Below are positions 1 through 8,583 of a stretch of DNA of 64,000 bases, in pieces. The stretch is from JBEBXQ01 sp040391535 (GTDB lineage: Bacteria; Bacteroidota; Bacteroidia; Cytophagales; Spirosomataceae): contig JBEBXQ010000007.1 in assembly GCA_040391535.1 (NCBI GenBank), positions 1 through 64,000 of the forward strand. The letters run 5' to 3'. The notes under the pieces were generated by a model. The model did not search any database, had not been told where the DNA came from, and saw nothing but the letters and a program-made list of their open reading frames with translations. The position numbers and the translations under genes were made by a program. The number at the start of each line of letters is the position of its first letter. Positions within the stretch are counted from its first letter, which is position 1.

Positions 1-5
1 ACCAC

Positions 6-3000
6 CTATTCATTCTCTATCTTCTGTAAAAAGGCAATGAGGTTGATGGTTTCTTCATCACTGAGATGCGTTAACAACCCTGGTGGCATCATCGAAACCG
101 GTGTGATTTCCTTGGATTGAATAGTGGATTTATTGAGTGTAACAGTACCTTCGCCAACCGTTTTTACCTGAATCTGCCGGTCGTTTTCCATGATGATATT
201 GCCTGAATAAGTCCGGCCGTCACGGGTTGTAATAACCACCATTTTGTAGTCATCCTGAATATCTCCTGAAGGATCCAGAATATTGAAAAGCAGATAATCC
301 AGATGTGTCCGGTTGGATCCGGTAAGGTCCGGGCCGATTTCACCTCCTTTACCGAACATTTTATGACAACTTCCGCAGGTTTGTTCAAAAACGGTTCTGC
401 CTTGTACAGTATTTGCTTTTTGGATAGCAGCCGGTGCCAGTAATTTGCGGTATCTGGCGTAATCTGCCTCAAGGCTGGTATCCTGTTGTTCAATTTGCCC
501 CCATACTTCCACAAAACCTGAACCTGCCACCCTAATGAGTTGCCTGGCTATATATACGGGAATATCGCGTTTCGGAATTGATTTGTCTGCAATTGCTTTG
601 GTTAACAGGCGTCCGTAAACCGGTCTGGAAGCCAGTGTCTGAATCGCTTCTGCTTTTTCATCGGCTGTAAAGCCGTTATATAAACCAAGGATCTGTTTCC
701 CTAATGACTCCTGATTATACTGTGCTGTAGCTTTTATGGCTTCACTTCTCAGAGATGTGTTTTTCAGGAGCTCTGGCAGTAACTTCAGTAAGTCTCCATG
801 TTGCTGCCGGGCAAGCAGTCTGATGGCTGCCTGACGTTCTGTTTGGGGAGCTGCATTGTTTTTTAATAGGTCAGAGGCTTGCTGGACGGCTGCCTGATCA
901 CCTATTTTCTGAGCAATTTCGGAGGCAATTTTTGAGATATTTCCTCCTTTTTGCTGAAGTGCAGGATATAGATCTTTCCATTCATCCGGGGCTTTTAAAT
1001 CCTGCTGGCTTTCCAGGCCGTCGCGGAAACCTTCCAGTAACAAATAACGCTGCGGGGTTTCTTTACCAATAGCTGCCATTAATGGTTTTACAAAATCACC
1101 ATCTGTACAACGCCGGGCAACATAATTTGTCAGCACCGGAATTTTACTGTTCATGGCCAGCTCCAGCGCTTTTTCCGGGTTAGCTGCCACCAGAGGTTCC
1201 AGACCAAACCATATCATTTTAGGCAGGTTATGGTCCTCTGTATCTTCAGAATGCCGGGACAGATTGGCAATGATTTTCCATCGTGCCTGATCATCAACCC
1301 TTGAAAGCTGTGAGGCCAGGTATAGCCTTACCACCGGCGAGGTATCCTGCTGAGCCATTGAAATGAATTTCCGGATGGCCTTTTCATCCGGAGAGCCGTC
1401 TTCACACAATAGCTGAACTGACCATGCCCTGATATATTCATCGGTATTATCCAGTTCCTTTATTAAATCATCCTGACTAAAACCCTGTGTCTGATGCAGC
1501 GCCCACATAGCTCTCAGTCTGTAATCGGCATTCGCATGATGATGGAAAATCTCCGTTAGCTGTTTGTGTGTACTTTTTTTGATTTTTTTCTGTGCCGCTC
1601 TGTGCTGAAGAATTACCCGTGCGCGACGTGCATGCCAGTCGCTCGGACTGAGTTGCAGATCCACGAGTTGTTTATCGGTTAGCTTTGTCAGGTCACTGTA
1701 ACGTCCCTGCCAGTTTTGTGCCAGACTTTCCTTAGGAGCAATTCGGAAGACCCTGCCGGTTTCTTTATTGAGCGTCTCCTGCCCGCAAATGTCCGCATCG
1801 TGCCAGTCAAGTGCATACAAAGCACCATCAGGTCCGATTTCCATACTGAAACCAACCCATTGGGCATTGTTAGCCATCAGGAATTCCTCTCCGTGTTTTC
1901 CCTGAAATCCTGAGCCTTTCCTTATGAGAATATCTGATAATACGGCATGTTCATGAATATTAGCCATAAAGATTTTGCCATGCTGATCCTGGGGAAATGC
2001 ATCCGACTGATAAATACGCGCACCCCCATGTGCGGAGCGGTGACTATGATCGGCGATGGTCCGGATATCACTGTAGACGTAAGGATTAAAATGCTGTCCG
2101 CCCTGACGGTGGTAAATGCCTCCGGGGATCACATGCCATAAATGAGGGATTACACAGGCAGTCATAAAAAGCTGGCCTTTGGCGTCATAATCAATACCCC
2201 ATGGATTACTGAATCCGTGAGCGACTACCTCAAACCGGTCCTTCACAGGATGGTACCGCCATACGCCTCCGTTTATATCAATGCCATCAGCCTCGAGCAG
2301 GTTTTCCGGGAAAGCATCTTTATGTTTATATATTTTTGTATCACCTGAAGGCTTCCTGATTTTAGAAGGCGTGGCAAATCCCTGTAATCCATACAGCCAT
2401 CCATCCGGTCCCCAGTGAAAACTGTTGAGTGTTTCATGTCTGTCACGGATACCCCATCCGGTCAGTCGTACCTCTATATCATCCATATCGGCTTTGTCAT
2501 CACGGTTTTTATCGGGGACAAAAAGCAGATGCGGAGGTGCTCCCAGAAATAATCCGTCAAAGCCAACAGCCAGCGCCGCCGGAAACGCAATCCCTTCCAT
2601 AAAAACCTTCCGGCTATCCGCCTTTCCGTCACCATCCGTATCTTCCAGAATAAGTATCCTGCTGTTCCCATCATTGGAAAACCCACTTCCCCGTGATTCG
2701 TAATCCCGGTTTTCAGCGATCCATAGGCGGCCGCGGTCATCCCAGCAGAAAGCCATGGGCTGAGTCATCATAGGCTCACTTGCCCATACGTTAACCTGGT
2801 AACCGTCTTTCACGGTCATTGCGGCGACAGCTTCCTCAGGAGTTAGAAATTTAGCATTTTTTCCTTCTTCCTGCGCGATGGCCCAAAGGGCGGCAGTGGA
2901 GTAAAGTGAGTGATTGCCGGTGTACTCTTCCCATAATCCGGTGAGCTGTAGATCAGTCAGATTACCTGTATATATAAGTAAGCGGTGTTTGATAAACTCA

Positions 3001-3833
3001 GTTTCACCTTTTTTAATATGCCAGTCGGCTTTACGTGCGCGTGCCGGACCGAATCCCATCTGGTTGTCAACCCGCCAGGTTTGCGGATATCCATTGTTTT
3101 CAGGATGATCAAATACAGCGATATGGGCGTAATCATTTCTGCCAATGATCTCCATACCAGCGTCAATCCACATGGCAGGTTGTCCTTCAGCCGCAGTGTT
3201 TTTCTGACGGGCTGCATTCATGATTTCTCCTTTGGTGCCTTCTTTCCACGGCATCCTGATGAACAATCCGCCATAGTCGTATTTTCCGATGGTAATATCT
3301 TTCTGAGCTTTCCCCTGCCATTCCAGATCGAGCAGATAGCGCCCTTCGGTTTCTTTGAAAGTCCAGATCTGAATCTCAGTCAATACGGTCTCTCCGTTTT
3401 CATCCAGCAGATTGTAGACCGTTTGCCAGCTTACTTCCTCACCCTCAGACTGAATTACACTGTATGAAGCTCTTTGCCAGTAATCTCCTTCAGGATGATG
3501 GAAATAGTCACGGCCGTTTACACGGGTATACCCCCAGTAAATGCCGGTCTGGTGCTTGTGGTGCCCCGGGCTGTATTCTGTCAGCACCCCGTTTCCGTCA
3601 GGGGCGGTAAGCGGATGAAGGAAAGGGCGGAAGTCTTTTTTTGCCATCTGGGTAACGAGAGGTTCTGAATTCCCGTTTTTATAAACAGAAATACTTTCAG
3701 TAGTGGAATCAATTCGTGCTGTCAGCCCGGGAGCAGGCTGAATCTTATACTGATTACCGGTGGCTGTTTCATTATAGGTCAGATTAAGAATCAGCAGCGA
3801 AAGTGCGATAAAGCTGGCCAATGTCAGTCTCAT
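6..3833 (-). CDS. DUF6807 (PmoA) / PVC-type dehydrogenase / HEAT / cytochrome c fusion protein
   Basis: Predicted exported oxidoreductase of 1275 residues. Residues 5-19 form a hydrophobic export signal. Residues about 28-300 resemble DUF6807 (PmoA family), with the HHKHQTG motif near 91-97. From about 335 to 720 lies a PVC-type membrane-bound dehydrogenase domain (TIGR02604-like beta-propeller; WASEP and WIAENRDY motifs). An alpha-helical HEAT-like stretch follows (about 730-1120). The C-terminal heme-binding domain (TIGR02603-like) has CGSCH at 1153-1157 and a possible Met ligand in SMMPPG near 1250. The family is thought to oxidise sugars or related compounds and pass electrons to the attached cytochrome; the substrate is unknown. 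The ATG at 3833 directly precedes the signal peptide, and the stop is TAG at 6-8. Its operon context to the left is cut by the window edge. Domain calls are firm; the reaction is not. Confidence 0.85.
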   Translation of the reverse strand: MRLTLASFIALSLLILNLTYNETATGNQYKIQPAPGLTARIDSTTESISVYKNGNSEPLVTQMAKKDFRPFLHPLTAPDGNGVLTEYSPGHHKHQTGIYWGYTRVNGRDYFHHPEGDYWQRASYSVIQSEGEEVSWQTVYNLLDENGETVLTEIQIWTFKETEGRYLLDLEWQGKAQKDITIGKYDYGGLFIRMPWKEGTKGEIMNAARQKNTAAEGQPAMWIDAGMEIIGRNDYAHIAVFDHPENNGYPQTWRVDNQMGFGPARARKADWHIKKGETEFIKHRLLIYTGNLTDLQLTGLWEEYTGNHSLYSTAALWAIAQEEGKNAKFLTPEEAVAAMTVKDGYQVNVWASEPMMTQPMAFCWDDRGRLWIAENRDYESRGSGFSNDGNSRILILEDTDGDGKADSRKVFMEGIAFPAALAVGFDGLFLGAPPHLLFVPDKNRDDKADMDDIEVRLTGWGIRDRHETLNSFHWGPDGWLYGLQGFATPSKIRKPSGDTKIYKHKDAFPENLLEADGIDINGGVWRYHPVKDRFEVVAHGFSNPWGIDYDAKGQLFMTACVIPHLWHVIPGGIYHRQGGQHFNPYVYSDIRTIADHSHRSAHGGARIYQSDAFPQDQHGKIFMANIHEHAVLSDILIRKGSGFQGKHGEEFLMANNAQWVGFSMEIGPDGALYALDWHDADICGQETLNKETGRVFRIAPKESLAQNWQGRYSDLTKLTDKQLVDLQLSPSDWHARRARVILQHRAAQKKIKKSTHKQLTEIFHHHANADYRLRAMWALHQTQGFSQDDLIKELDNTDEYIRAWSVQLLCEDGSPDEKAIRKFISMAQQDTSPVVRLYLASQLSRVDDQARWKIIANLSRHSEDTEDHNLPKMIWFGLEPLVAANPEKALELAMNSKIPVLTNYVARRCTDGDFVKPLMAAIGKETPQRYLLLEGFRDGLESQQDLKAPDEWKDLYPALQQKGGNISKIASEIAQKIGDQAAVQQASDLLKNNAAPQTERQAAIRLLARQQHGDLLKLLPELLKNTSLRSEAIKATAQYNQESLGKQILGLYNGFTADEKAEAIQTLASRPVYGRLLTKAIADKSIPKRDIPVYIARQLIRVAGSGFVEVWGQIEQQDTSLEADYARYRKLLAPAAIQKANTVQGRTVFEQTCGSCHKMFGKGGEIGPDLTGSNRTHLDYLLFNILDPSGDIQDDYKMVVITTRDGRTYSGNIIMENDRQIQVKTVGEGTVTLNKSTIQSKEITPVSMMPPGLLTHLSDEETINLIAFLQKIENE

Positions 3834-4028
3834 GTTATAGGTAAAATTTATTTTAAGAATTGAAAATACCGGTTATGAAAGTAAAAGATAAGGAGTAGTA
3901 AAAACTATTCAAACAAGAAGGTGAAATTTAGTGAACAACAGTTAGGTCCTGAAGTATATTTTGTACTAAATAGGCATATAACAGTAGACAATATCACGAA
4001 TGTTTACTTCAAGTGAATGGATATATAA

Positions 4029-4104
4029 AAAGCCCTAAGGGCCGATATGATTATAGAAAAACAAATGACAATTCCTTGCAAAACCCCGAAAGGGGTGATA
4101 CTTT
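4029..4104 (+). repeat. Intergenic hairpin repeat, copy 1
   Basis: Two short palindromes (GCCCTAAGGGC at 4032-4042 and ACCCCGAAAGGGGT at 4083-4096) flank the core GATTATAGAAAAA, and each is followed by a TGATA- or TGACA-like tail. The same order of elements recurs at 60060-60127, where the core GATTATAGAAAAA is identical, so this is a dispersed repeat and not a local terminator. No open reading frame is carried. Confidence 0.65.
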
Positions 4105-4122
4105 TTTCATCCCGTCCCCTGA

Positions 4123-4269
4123 TCAAACAAATCTATTGACAGCTGCCCCTGCGAAATAAATCGTGATAAGGTCAAGTTTGTTGAGATCTGCGTTGCAGGT
4201 ACTTTTGAACGATGTTTTTTTATCTGCGAAAATATCATAGATCCGCTCCTTTTTGATTTGCATAATCAT
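4123..4269 (-). CDS. Possible small ORF or gene remnant (48 residues)
   Basis: An ATG-started reading frame of 48 codons ending in TGA at 4123-4125. The peptide starts MIMQIKKERIYDIF and has the mixed, soluble composition of real protein, not of random AT-rich sequence. I do not recognise a family. No ribosome binding site is obvious; a second ATG lies two codons in. It sits just beyond the hairpin repeat, so it could be the tail of a decayed gene or chance. Confidence 0.2.
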   Translation of the reverse strand: MIMQIKKERIYDIFADKKTSFKSTCNADLNKLDLITIYFAGAAVNRFV

Positions 4270-4395
4270 TTTTTCTACGAAGAAACCAGGGCCTGCACCC
4301 CTTTATATTCATTCCCTTTACAAAGAATACCTCCGGAAAGCCTGTTTGTCTTGAAGGTATTTCACGTTAAAAAGAGTTAAATAGCCTTGCAGCAG

Positions 4396-4426
4396 TTTAT
4401 TACAAAATATTCTTCCTCTACTTTTG
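4396..4426 (+). promoter_or_regulatory. Bacteroidota-type promoter candidate for the FtsX permease
   Basis: TACTTTTG at 4419-4426 matches the Bacteroidota -7 consensus TAnnTTTG. TTTA at 4396-4399 is a near match to the -33 TTTG, with a 19-base spacer. The permease ATG lies 44 bases downstream. Confidence 0.45.
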
Positions 4427-4470
4427 ATCTGCTATTTTCTGTAGCTTTTCCTGATTAACCTTTCCTGCAC

Positions 4471-6870
4471 ATGTTCAGAAACTATTTAAAAACCACTTTA
4501 AGGAACCTCCGTAATAACCGGGCTTATGCTATCCTTAATATTCTTGGACTAAGTATCGGGATGAGCGGGGCCATTCTTATATTTCTGTTTCTGCAACATC
4601 ACCGGAGCACGGACCGGCATCAGCCTCATTTTGACAGGGTTTATCGGGTAGTACTGGATTTGATCCTGGATGAGGTCATAGAACATGGAACTGATTCGTC
4701 CGTACCGTTTGCGGCTTCGCTGGGACAGAATTATCCTCAGATAGAAAAGGCCGGGTTTATCAGAAAACAGCCTAATGCAACACTTTCAGCTGGTACAGGA
4801 GCGGAGATAAAACGGTTTATTGAGAAGGATAACGTTGTCTTTGCCAACAGTGAATTTATGGAAATGTTCGCGTTTGAGTGGCTGGGGATTGATGCATCAG
4901 CGCTGATGAAGGAACCTTACTGGGTTGTCATCAGTGAGAAAATTGCACGTAAATATTTCGGGTCTTCAGATGTGACGGGTCGCATGCTGACCCTTTCCAA
5001 TACTCATCAGCTGAAAATTGCCGGTGTTGTAAAGGATCCGGTAGCTCCAACCGACCTGGCTTTTGATGTTTTCCTTTCACTTCCCACCTTAAAAAGGGTT
5101 GAGCCATCCTATGAAATGGATAATTTCGGGTGGCTCAGTGCCCGTAATACCTCTTTTGTCCGCTTGAAAGAAGGGGTATCTGCCAGACAAACGGAAGAGC
5201 TGATCAGGAATAACGGAGAGCATTATTACGGAGAAATAGCCAAACATTATCATCATAAGCTACAGCCTATGTCAGAAGTTCATTTTGATGAACGGTATGG
5301 CGGAAAAATCAGAAAACCCATCTTATGGATTCTGGCGGCGGTCGGTATCTTTTTAGTATTGATTGCCTGTATCAATTTTGTAAACTTATCGACGGCCCAG
5401 GCGCTGAAACGGACAAAGGAAATCGGACTCAGAAAAGTACTGGGTGGCACGAGAGGACAGCTTTTCTGGCAGTTTATCAGTGAAACAACACTGCTGACGA
5501 TGGTTTCGGCGGTATTAGCCTTGTGGTGGGTGGTTATGCTTTTACCGGTGCTGAACGACTGGATGTATACCCATCTATTTCATATCGGCATGTTGTTTCA
5601 GATACCTTTATTTGTGTTCTGGATGGTTGCGATACTTTTTGTGGTATTCTGTGCAGGATTTTATCCCGCAGTTATTGTATCAGGCTTTAATCCGATCGGG
5701 GCCCTGAAAGGGAGGGGCTATACCCGCAAAACCGGGGAGATTGGTTTGAGACGTTCGCTGATTGCGGTTCAGCTGATCATCGCTCAGGTACTGACGATAT
5801 GTACCTTTGTACTTATACTGCAATTGAAATACTTCAAAAATGCGGATCTGGGGTTTGATCAGAAAGCAGTCATTACCATCCCGCTTCCGGCTATCAATCC
5901 TGCTCCTTCTCTGAAAAACGGAATAAAGAACAGCCTGTTGCAATATCCGGATATCAGCTCGGTTACTTATCAGTATGCAGCTCCCACTTCTTCGATGGGA
6001 TATGGTGGTTCCGTACGCTTTGATAACCGGCTTGACTGGGAAAAATTCATCATCAGAGAACGGTTCGGGGATGAGGATTACCTGACTACTTATAAGATGT
6101 CATTGCTGGCCGGAAGGAATTTTACAGCAAGAGAACCGGATACAGCGTTTATTGTGAATGAAGAACTGATGCATAAACTGGGTATCAGCGATCCGGAGGA
6201 AATGCTGGGCCGCCAGCTTGAAGATGGAAATACTTCTGCAAAAGGGGAGATTGTGGGTGTGGTCAAACAGTTTCATCTCAAATCACTTCAGGAGCCGGTT
6301 GAGCCATGCGTTGTTTTTGCGCACCCTCGATTATACAAAGAACTGGCAATCAGATTGAATACAAATGATTTCAGCAGGACCCTAGGTGTTGTGAGAGAGG
6401 TATGGAAGGAGTTTTACCCCAACGAAGTGTTTTCCTATGAATTTGTAGATGATCAGATAGCCGGGTTTTATGAAAAGGAAGCACAGCTGACAGCGCTGAT
6501 CAGGGTGTTTGCGGTGGTGGCGATTCTGATTTGCTGCCTGGGATTATACGGTATGGTTTCTTTCATTCTGACACAACGAACCAAAGAAATTGGTATCAGG
6601 AAAGTGCTGGGTGCGGGGGTGAGCAGTATTGTGTTCCTTTTTGGTAAGGAATTCATGATGATCGTTATGATCGCTTTTGTTGTGGCAGTCCCGGTGGCAT
6701 GGTATGCCATGAGCAGCTGGCTCAATGATTTTGCATATCGTATTGATTTAAGCTGGTGGATGTTTGCCGCTGCAGGAATAGTGGCTTTGATCATTGTCAT
6801 GTTCACCGTGAGTTTTCAGGTGACTAAAGCTGCGCTTGTAAATCCTGTCAGATCCATACGGGTGGAATAA
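4471..6870 (+). CDS. FtsX/MacB-family ABC transporter permease
   Basis: 799-residue inner-membrane permease with the layout common in Bacteroidota: an N-terminal helix (about 20-42), a MacB-like periplasmic domain (about 45-275), FtsX core helices (about 285-420), a second periplasmic domain (about 450-660) and a second FtsX core (about 670-790). Each FtsX core carries the repeated signature KEIGLRKVLGG / KEIGIRKVLGAG after its first helix, the expected duplication. Such proteins couple with a separate MacB-type ATPase in mechanotransmission, export or lipoprotein handling. No ATPase gene is next to it, so it must use one encoded elsewhere. The ATG start is supported by the usual N-terminus MFRNYLKTTLRN. 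A small hairpin (6872-6889) follows the stop. Confidence 0.9.
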   Translation: MFRNYLKTTLRNLRNNRAYAILNILGLSIGMSGAILIFLFLQHHRSTDRHQPHFDRVYRVVLDLILDEVIEHGTDSSVPFAASLGQNYPQIEKAGFIRKQPNATLSAGTGAEIKRFIEKDNVVFANSEFMEMFAFEWLGIDASALMKEPYWVVISEKIARKYFGSSDVTGRMLTLSNTHQLKIAGVVKDPVAPTDLAFDVFLSLPTLKRVEPSYEMDNFGWLSARNTSFVRLKEGVSARQTEELIRNNGEHYYGEIAKHYHHKLQPMSEVHFDERYGGKIRKPILWILAAVGIFLVLIACINFVNLSTAQALKRTKEIGLRKVLGGTRGQLFWQFISETTLLTMVSAVLALWWVVMLLPVLNDWMYTHLFHIGMLFQIPLFVFWMVAILFVVFCAGFYPAVIVSGFNPIGALKGRGYTRKTGEIGLRRSLIAVQLIIAQVLTICTFVLILQLKYFKNADLGFDQKAVITIPLPAINPAPSLKNGIKNSLLQYPDISSVTYQYAAPTSSMGYGGSVRFDNRLDWEKFIIRERFGDEDYLTTYKMSLLAGRNFTAREPDTAFIVNEELMHKLGISDPEEMLGRQLEDGNTSAKGEIVGVVKQFHLKSLQEPVEPCVVFAHPRLYKELAIRLNTNDFSRTLGVVREVWKEFYPNEVFSYEFVDDQIAGFYEKEAQLTALIRVFAVVAILICCLGLYGMVSFILTQRTKEIGIRKVLGAGVSSIVFLFGKEFMMIVMIAFVVAVPVAWYAMSSWLNDFAYRIDLSWWMFAAAGIVALIIVMFTVSFQVTKAALVNPVRSIRVE

Positions 6871-6898
6871 ACAATGGCAGTTACCATTGCCTGTAACC

Positions 6899-6925
6899 AA
6901 AAAAGGCCTGCACCAGGCAGACCTT
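6899..6925 (-). terminator. Intrinsic terminator after susD (locus A)
   Basis: On the minus strand an interrupted stem (AAGG-CTGC pairing with GCAG-CCTT, one mismatch) is followed directly by TTTTTT. It lies 22 bases beyond the SusD stop and ends the locus A transcript. Confidence 0.7.
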
Positions 6926-6946
6926 TCAGGTTTTCGGGGGAATACA

Positions 6947-8548
6947 TCAATAATTGGGATTCTGGACAATAGAGCCACCCGACCGGTCTATTTCTACCTG
7001 AGGAACGGGGAAAACTTCATTTTTGCCTGCGGTGTAATTCCCTCCTTTACCATTGGAAAAGGATAGTCTGGAATAATCATTCATGGTTTGCACGAGGGTG
7101 TTCCACCGGATCAGATCAGACAGGCGATGGTATTCCATGGCCAGTTCCACACGGCGTTCATGACGAACGGCCTTTCTCAGGTCATCAGATGCGGTCACTT
7201 TAGGCAGCTCCTTATCCACTACTTTTAATGTTCTGGAAATGGCTTCGGCGTCTGTACGCGATGACTTTGATGCTCTTTCACGAACCATATTGATGTAATC
7301 AGCAGCTTCCTGCTTATTCCCTCCGCTTTCGATCAGTGCCTCAGCATACATCAGGAGAACATCTGCGTAACGGATCGGATGATAAGTCCATGCATCATCG
7401 CCCCAGCCTTGCCCGCGGCGTGACTCGGGCAGATATACTTTCCGGTTATGATAGCCGGTATTGGGATAGGTAGAAAAATCCAGGACCTCAGTTGAGCCAT
7501 TGTTTTTGGCAAATACATCGCCCGGTTGAAGAATAGTGAATAACAGCCGTGGATCTCCTTCTTCAAATTCATTGACAAGGTCCTGAGTAGGTAAATCAAA
7601 TCCCCATCCACCGGTTGCGCCGCGTGGGGAACAATAAACCGGAATCGTGGATCCATAAATAAAGTCAGCGGGGCTATCTCCCATAATAATGGAAAATACA
7701 GCCTCTTTTGTCTTGTAGCCATTTTCCAGGAAAATCTCCTGGTAATCAGGATGAAGCGAATAAGCCTTTGAATCAATAACTTTCTTTGCAGCTTCGCCGG
7801 CCTTTCCAAACAGGGAAGTATCATCTTTGGCAAAGAAAAGATAAGTACGGGCAAGTAAGGCGAAAGCCGCTTCTTTGGTGGCCCGACCCAGTTCGGCGGC
7901 AGGTAAACCGGCAGCGGAAGGCATAGCTGCATCTGAGGTAACAGCCAGTAATTCCTGCTCAATGAAACTAAAGATTTCCTTGTCTGTAGCCCTCACCAGT
8001 TTGTTACGGTCGTCCACAGTTAGGGTTTGGGTAAGTAAGGGTACACCACCGTATACACGAACCAGGTCCAGATAGAAGAAGGCCCTCAGGAATCTGATTT
8101 CAGCGAGATACCGGTTTTTTATCTGGTCGCTCAACGGATTTCCTGCAGCATCAATCAGTGGCGCTTCCGGTAATCGCTCCAGGGCTACATTACAGTTTCC
8201 GATAGCTGCATAACAGGCTGCCCAGTATCCGGTCAGTGTTTCGTTGGATGAAATGGTCCTGCCAAATCCCAGGTCGGTTACAAACGGACGATCACCGGCA
8301 TCAGATCCCCCTTTGTCGCTGTCGTCCGTTGCCATATTGCCCAGTTCGGCCCTTGCTGCCTGATAGCCCCAGAAGTTATAGAATCCACGGTAGCAGGTAA
8401 TGAGGGACTTAAAACCGGCATCCGGTGACTTATAAAAATTTTCGTCTGTCTGGTTGCCCAACGGAGGATGATTAAGAAAATCATCAGAACAGGATGTTCC
8501 TGTCAGTACAAGACAGGAAGCGATGAATATATGCTTAAGTAGTTTCAT
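6947..8548 (-). CDS. RagB/SusD family nutrient-binding outer-membrane lipoprotein (locus A)
   Basis: 533-residue surface lipoprotein that binds the substrate and forms the lid of the SusC channel. The signal peptide ends in a lipobox at GTSCSDDFL, with Cys20 as the likely lipidated residue. The N-terminal SusD-like TPR region (about 25-230) and the C-terminal RagB/SusD domain (about 290-533, with the family motifs YHPIRYADVLLMYAEA and RRVELAMEYHR) are complete. It follows its susC by 35 bases on the same strand and is the last gene of the sigma-fecR-susC-susD block. The ligand cannot be read from the sequence. Confidence 0.92.
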   Translation of the reverse strand: MKLLKHIFIASCLVLTGTSCSDDFLNHPPLGNQTDENFYKSPDAGFKSLITCYRGFYNFWGYQAARAELGNMATDDSDKGGSDAGDRPFVTDLGFGRTISSNETLTGYWAACYAAIGNCNVALERLPEAPLIDAAGNPLSDQIKNRYLAEIRFLRAFFYLDLVRVYGGVPLLTQTLTVDDRNKLVRATDKEIFSFIEQELLAVTSDAAMPSAAGLPAAELGRATKEAAFALLARTYLFFAKDDTSLFGKAGEAAKKVIDSKAYSLHPDYQEIFLENGYKTKEAVFSIIMGDSPADFIYGSTIPVYCSPRGATGGWGFDLPTQDLVNEFEEGDPRLLFTILQPGDVFAKNNGSTEVLDFSTYPNTGYHNRKVYLPESRRGQGWGDDAWTYHPIRYADVLLMYAEALIESGGNKQEAADYINMVRERASKSSRTDAEAISRTLKVVDKELPKVTASDDLRKAVRHERRVELAMEYHRLSDLIRWNTLVQTMNDYSRLSFSNGKGGNYTAGKNEVFPVPQVEIDRSGGSIVQNPNY

Positions 8549-8583
8549 TCTTTTTATATCATTAGGTAAGTAAACAGTCCTTA

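Larger units (their letters stand above)
3834..4470. other. 637-base intergenic region with a hairpin repeat and a promoter
   Basis: Between the start of the PmoA fusion (minus) and the FtsX permease (plus). It should hold the promoters of both divergent genes. I see a hairpin repeat at 4029-4104, a weak 48-codon minus ORF at 4123-4269 and a promoter candidate at 4396-4426. The rest (3834-4028 and 4270-4395) shows no gene or RNA that I recognise. Confidence 0.6.

Noticed and set aside
6872..6889. CAATGG/CCATTG hairpin after the permease as a terminator
   Set aside because: Only six pairs and no T-run on the plus strand; left as a note.
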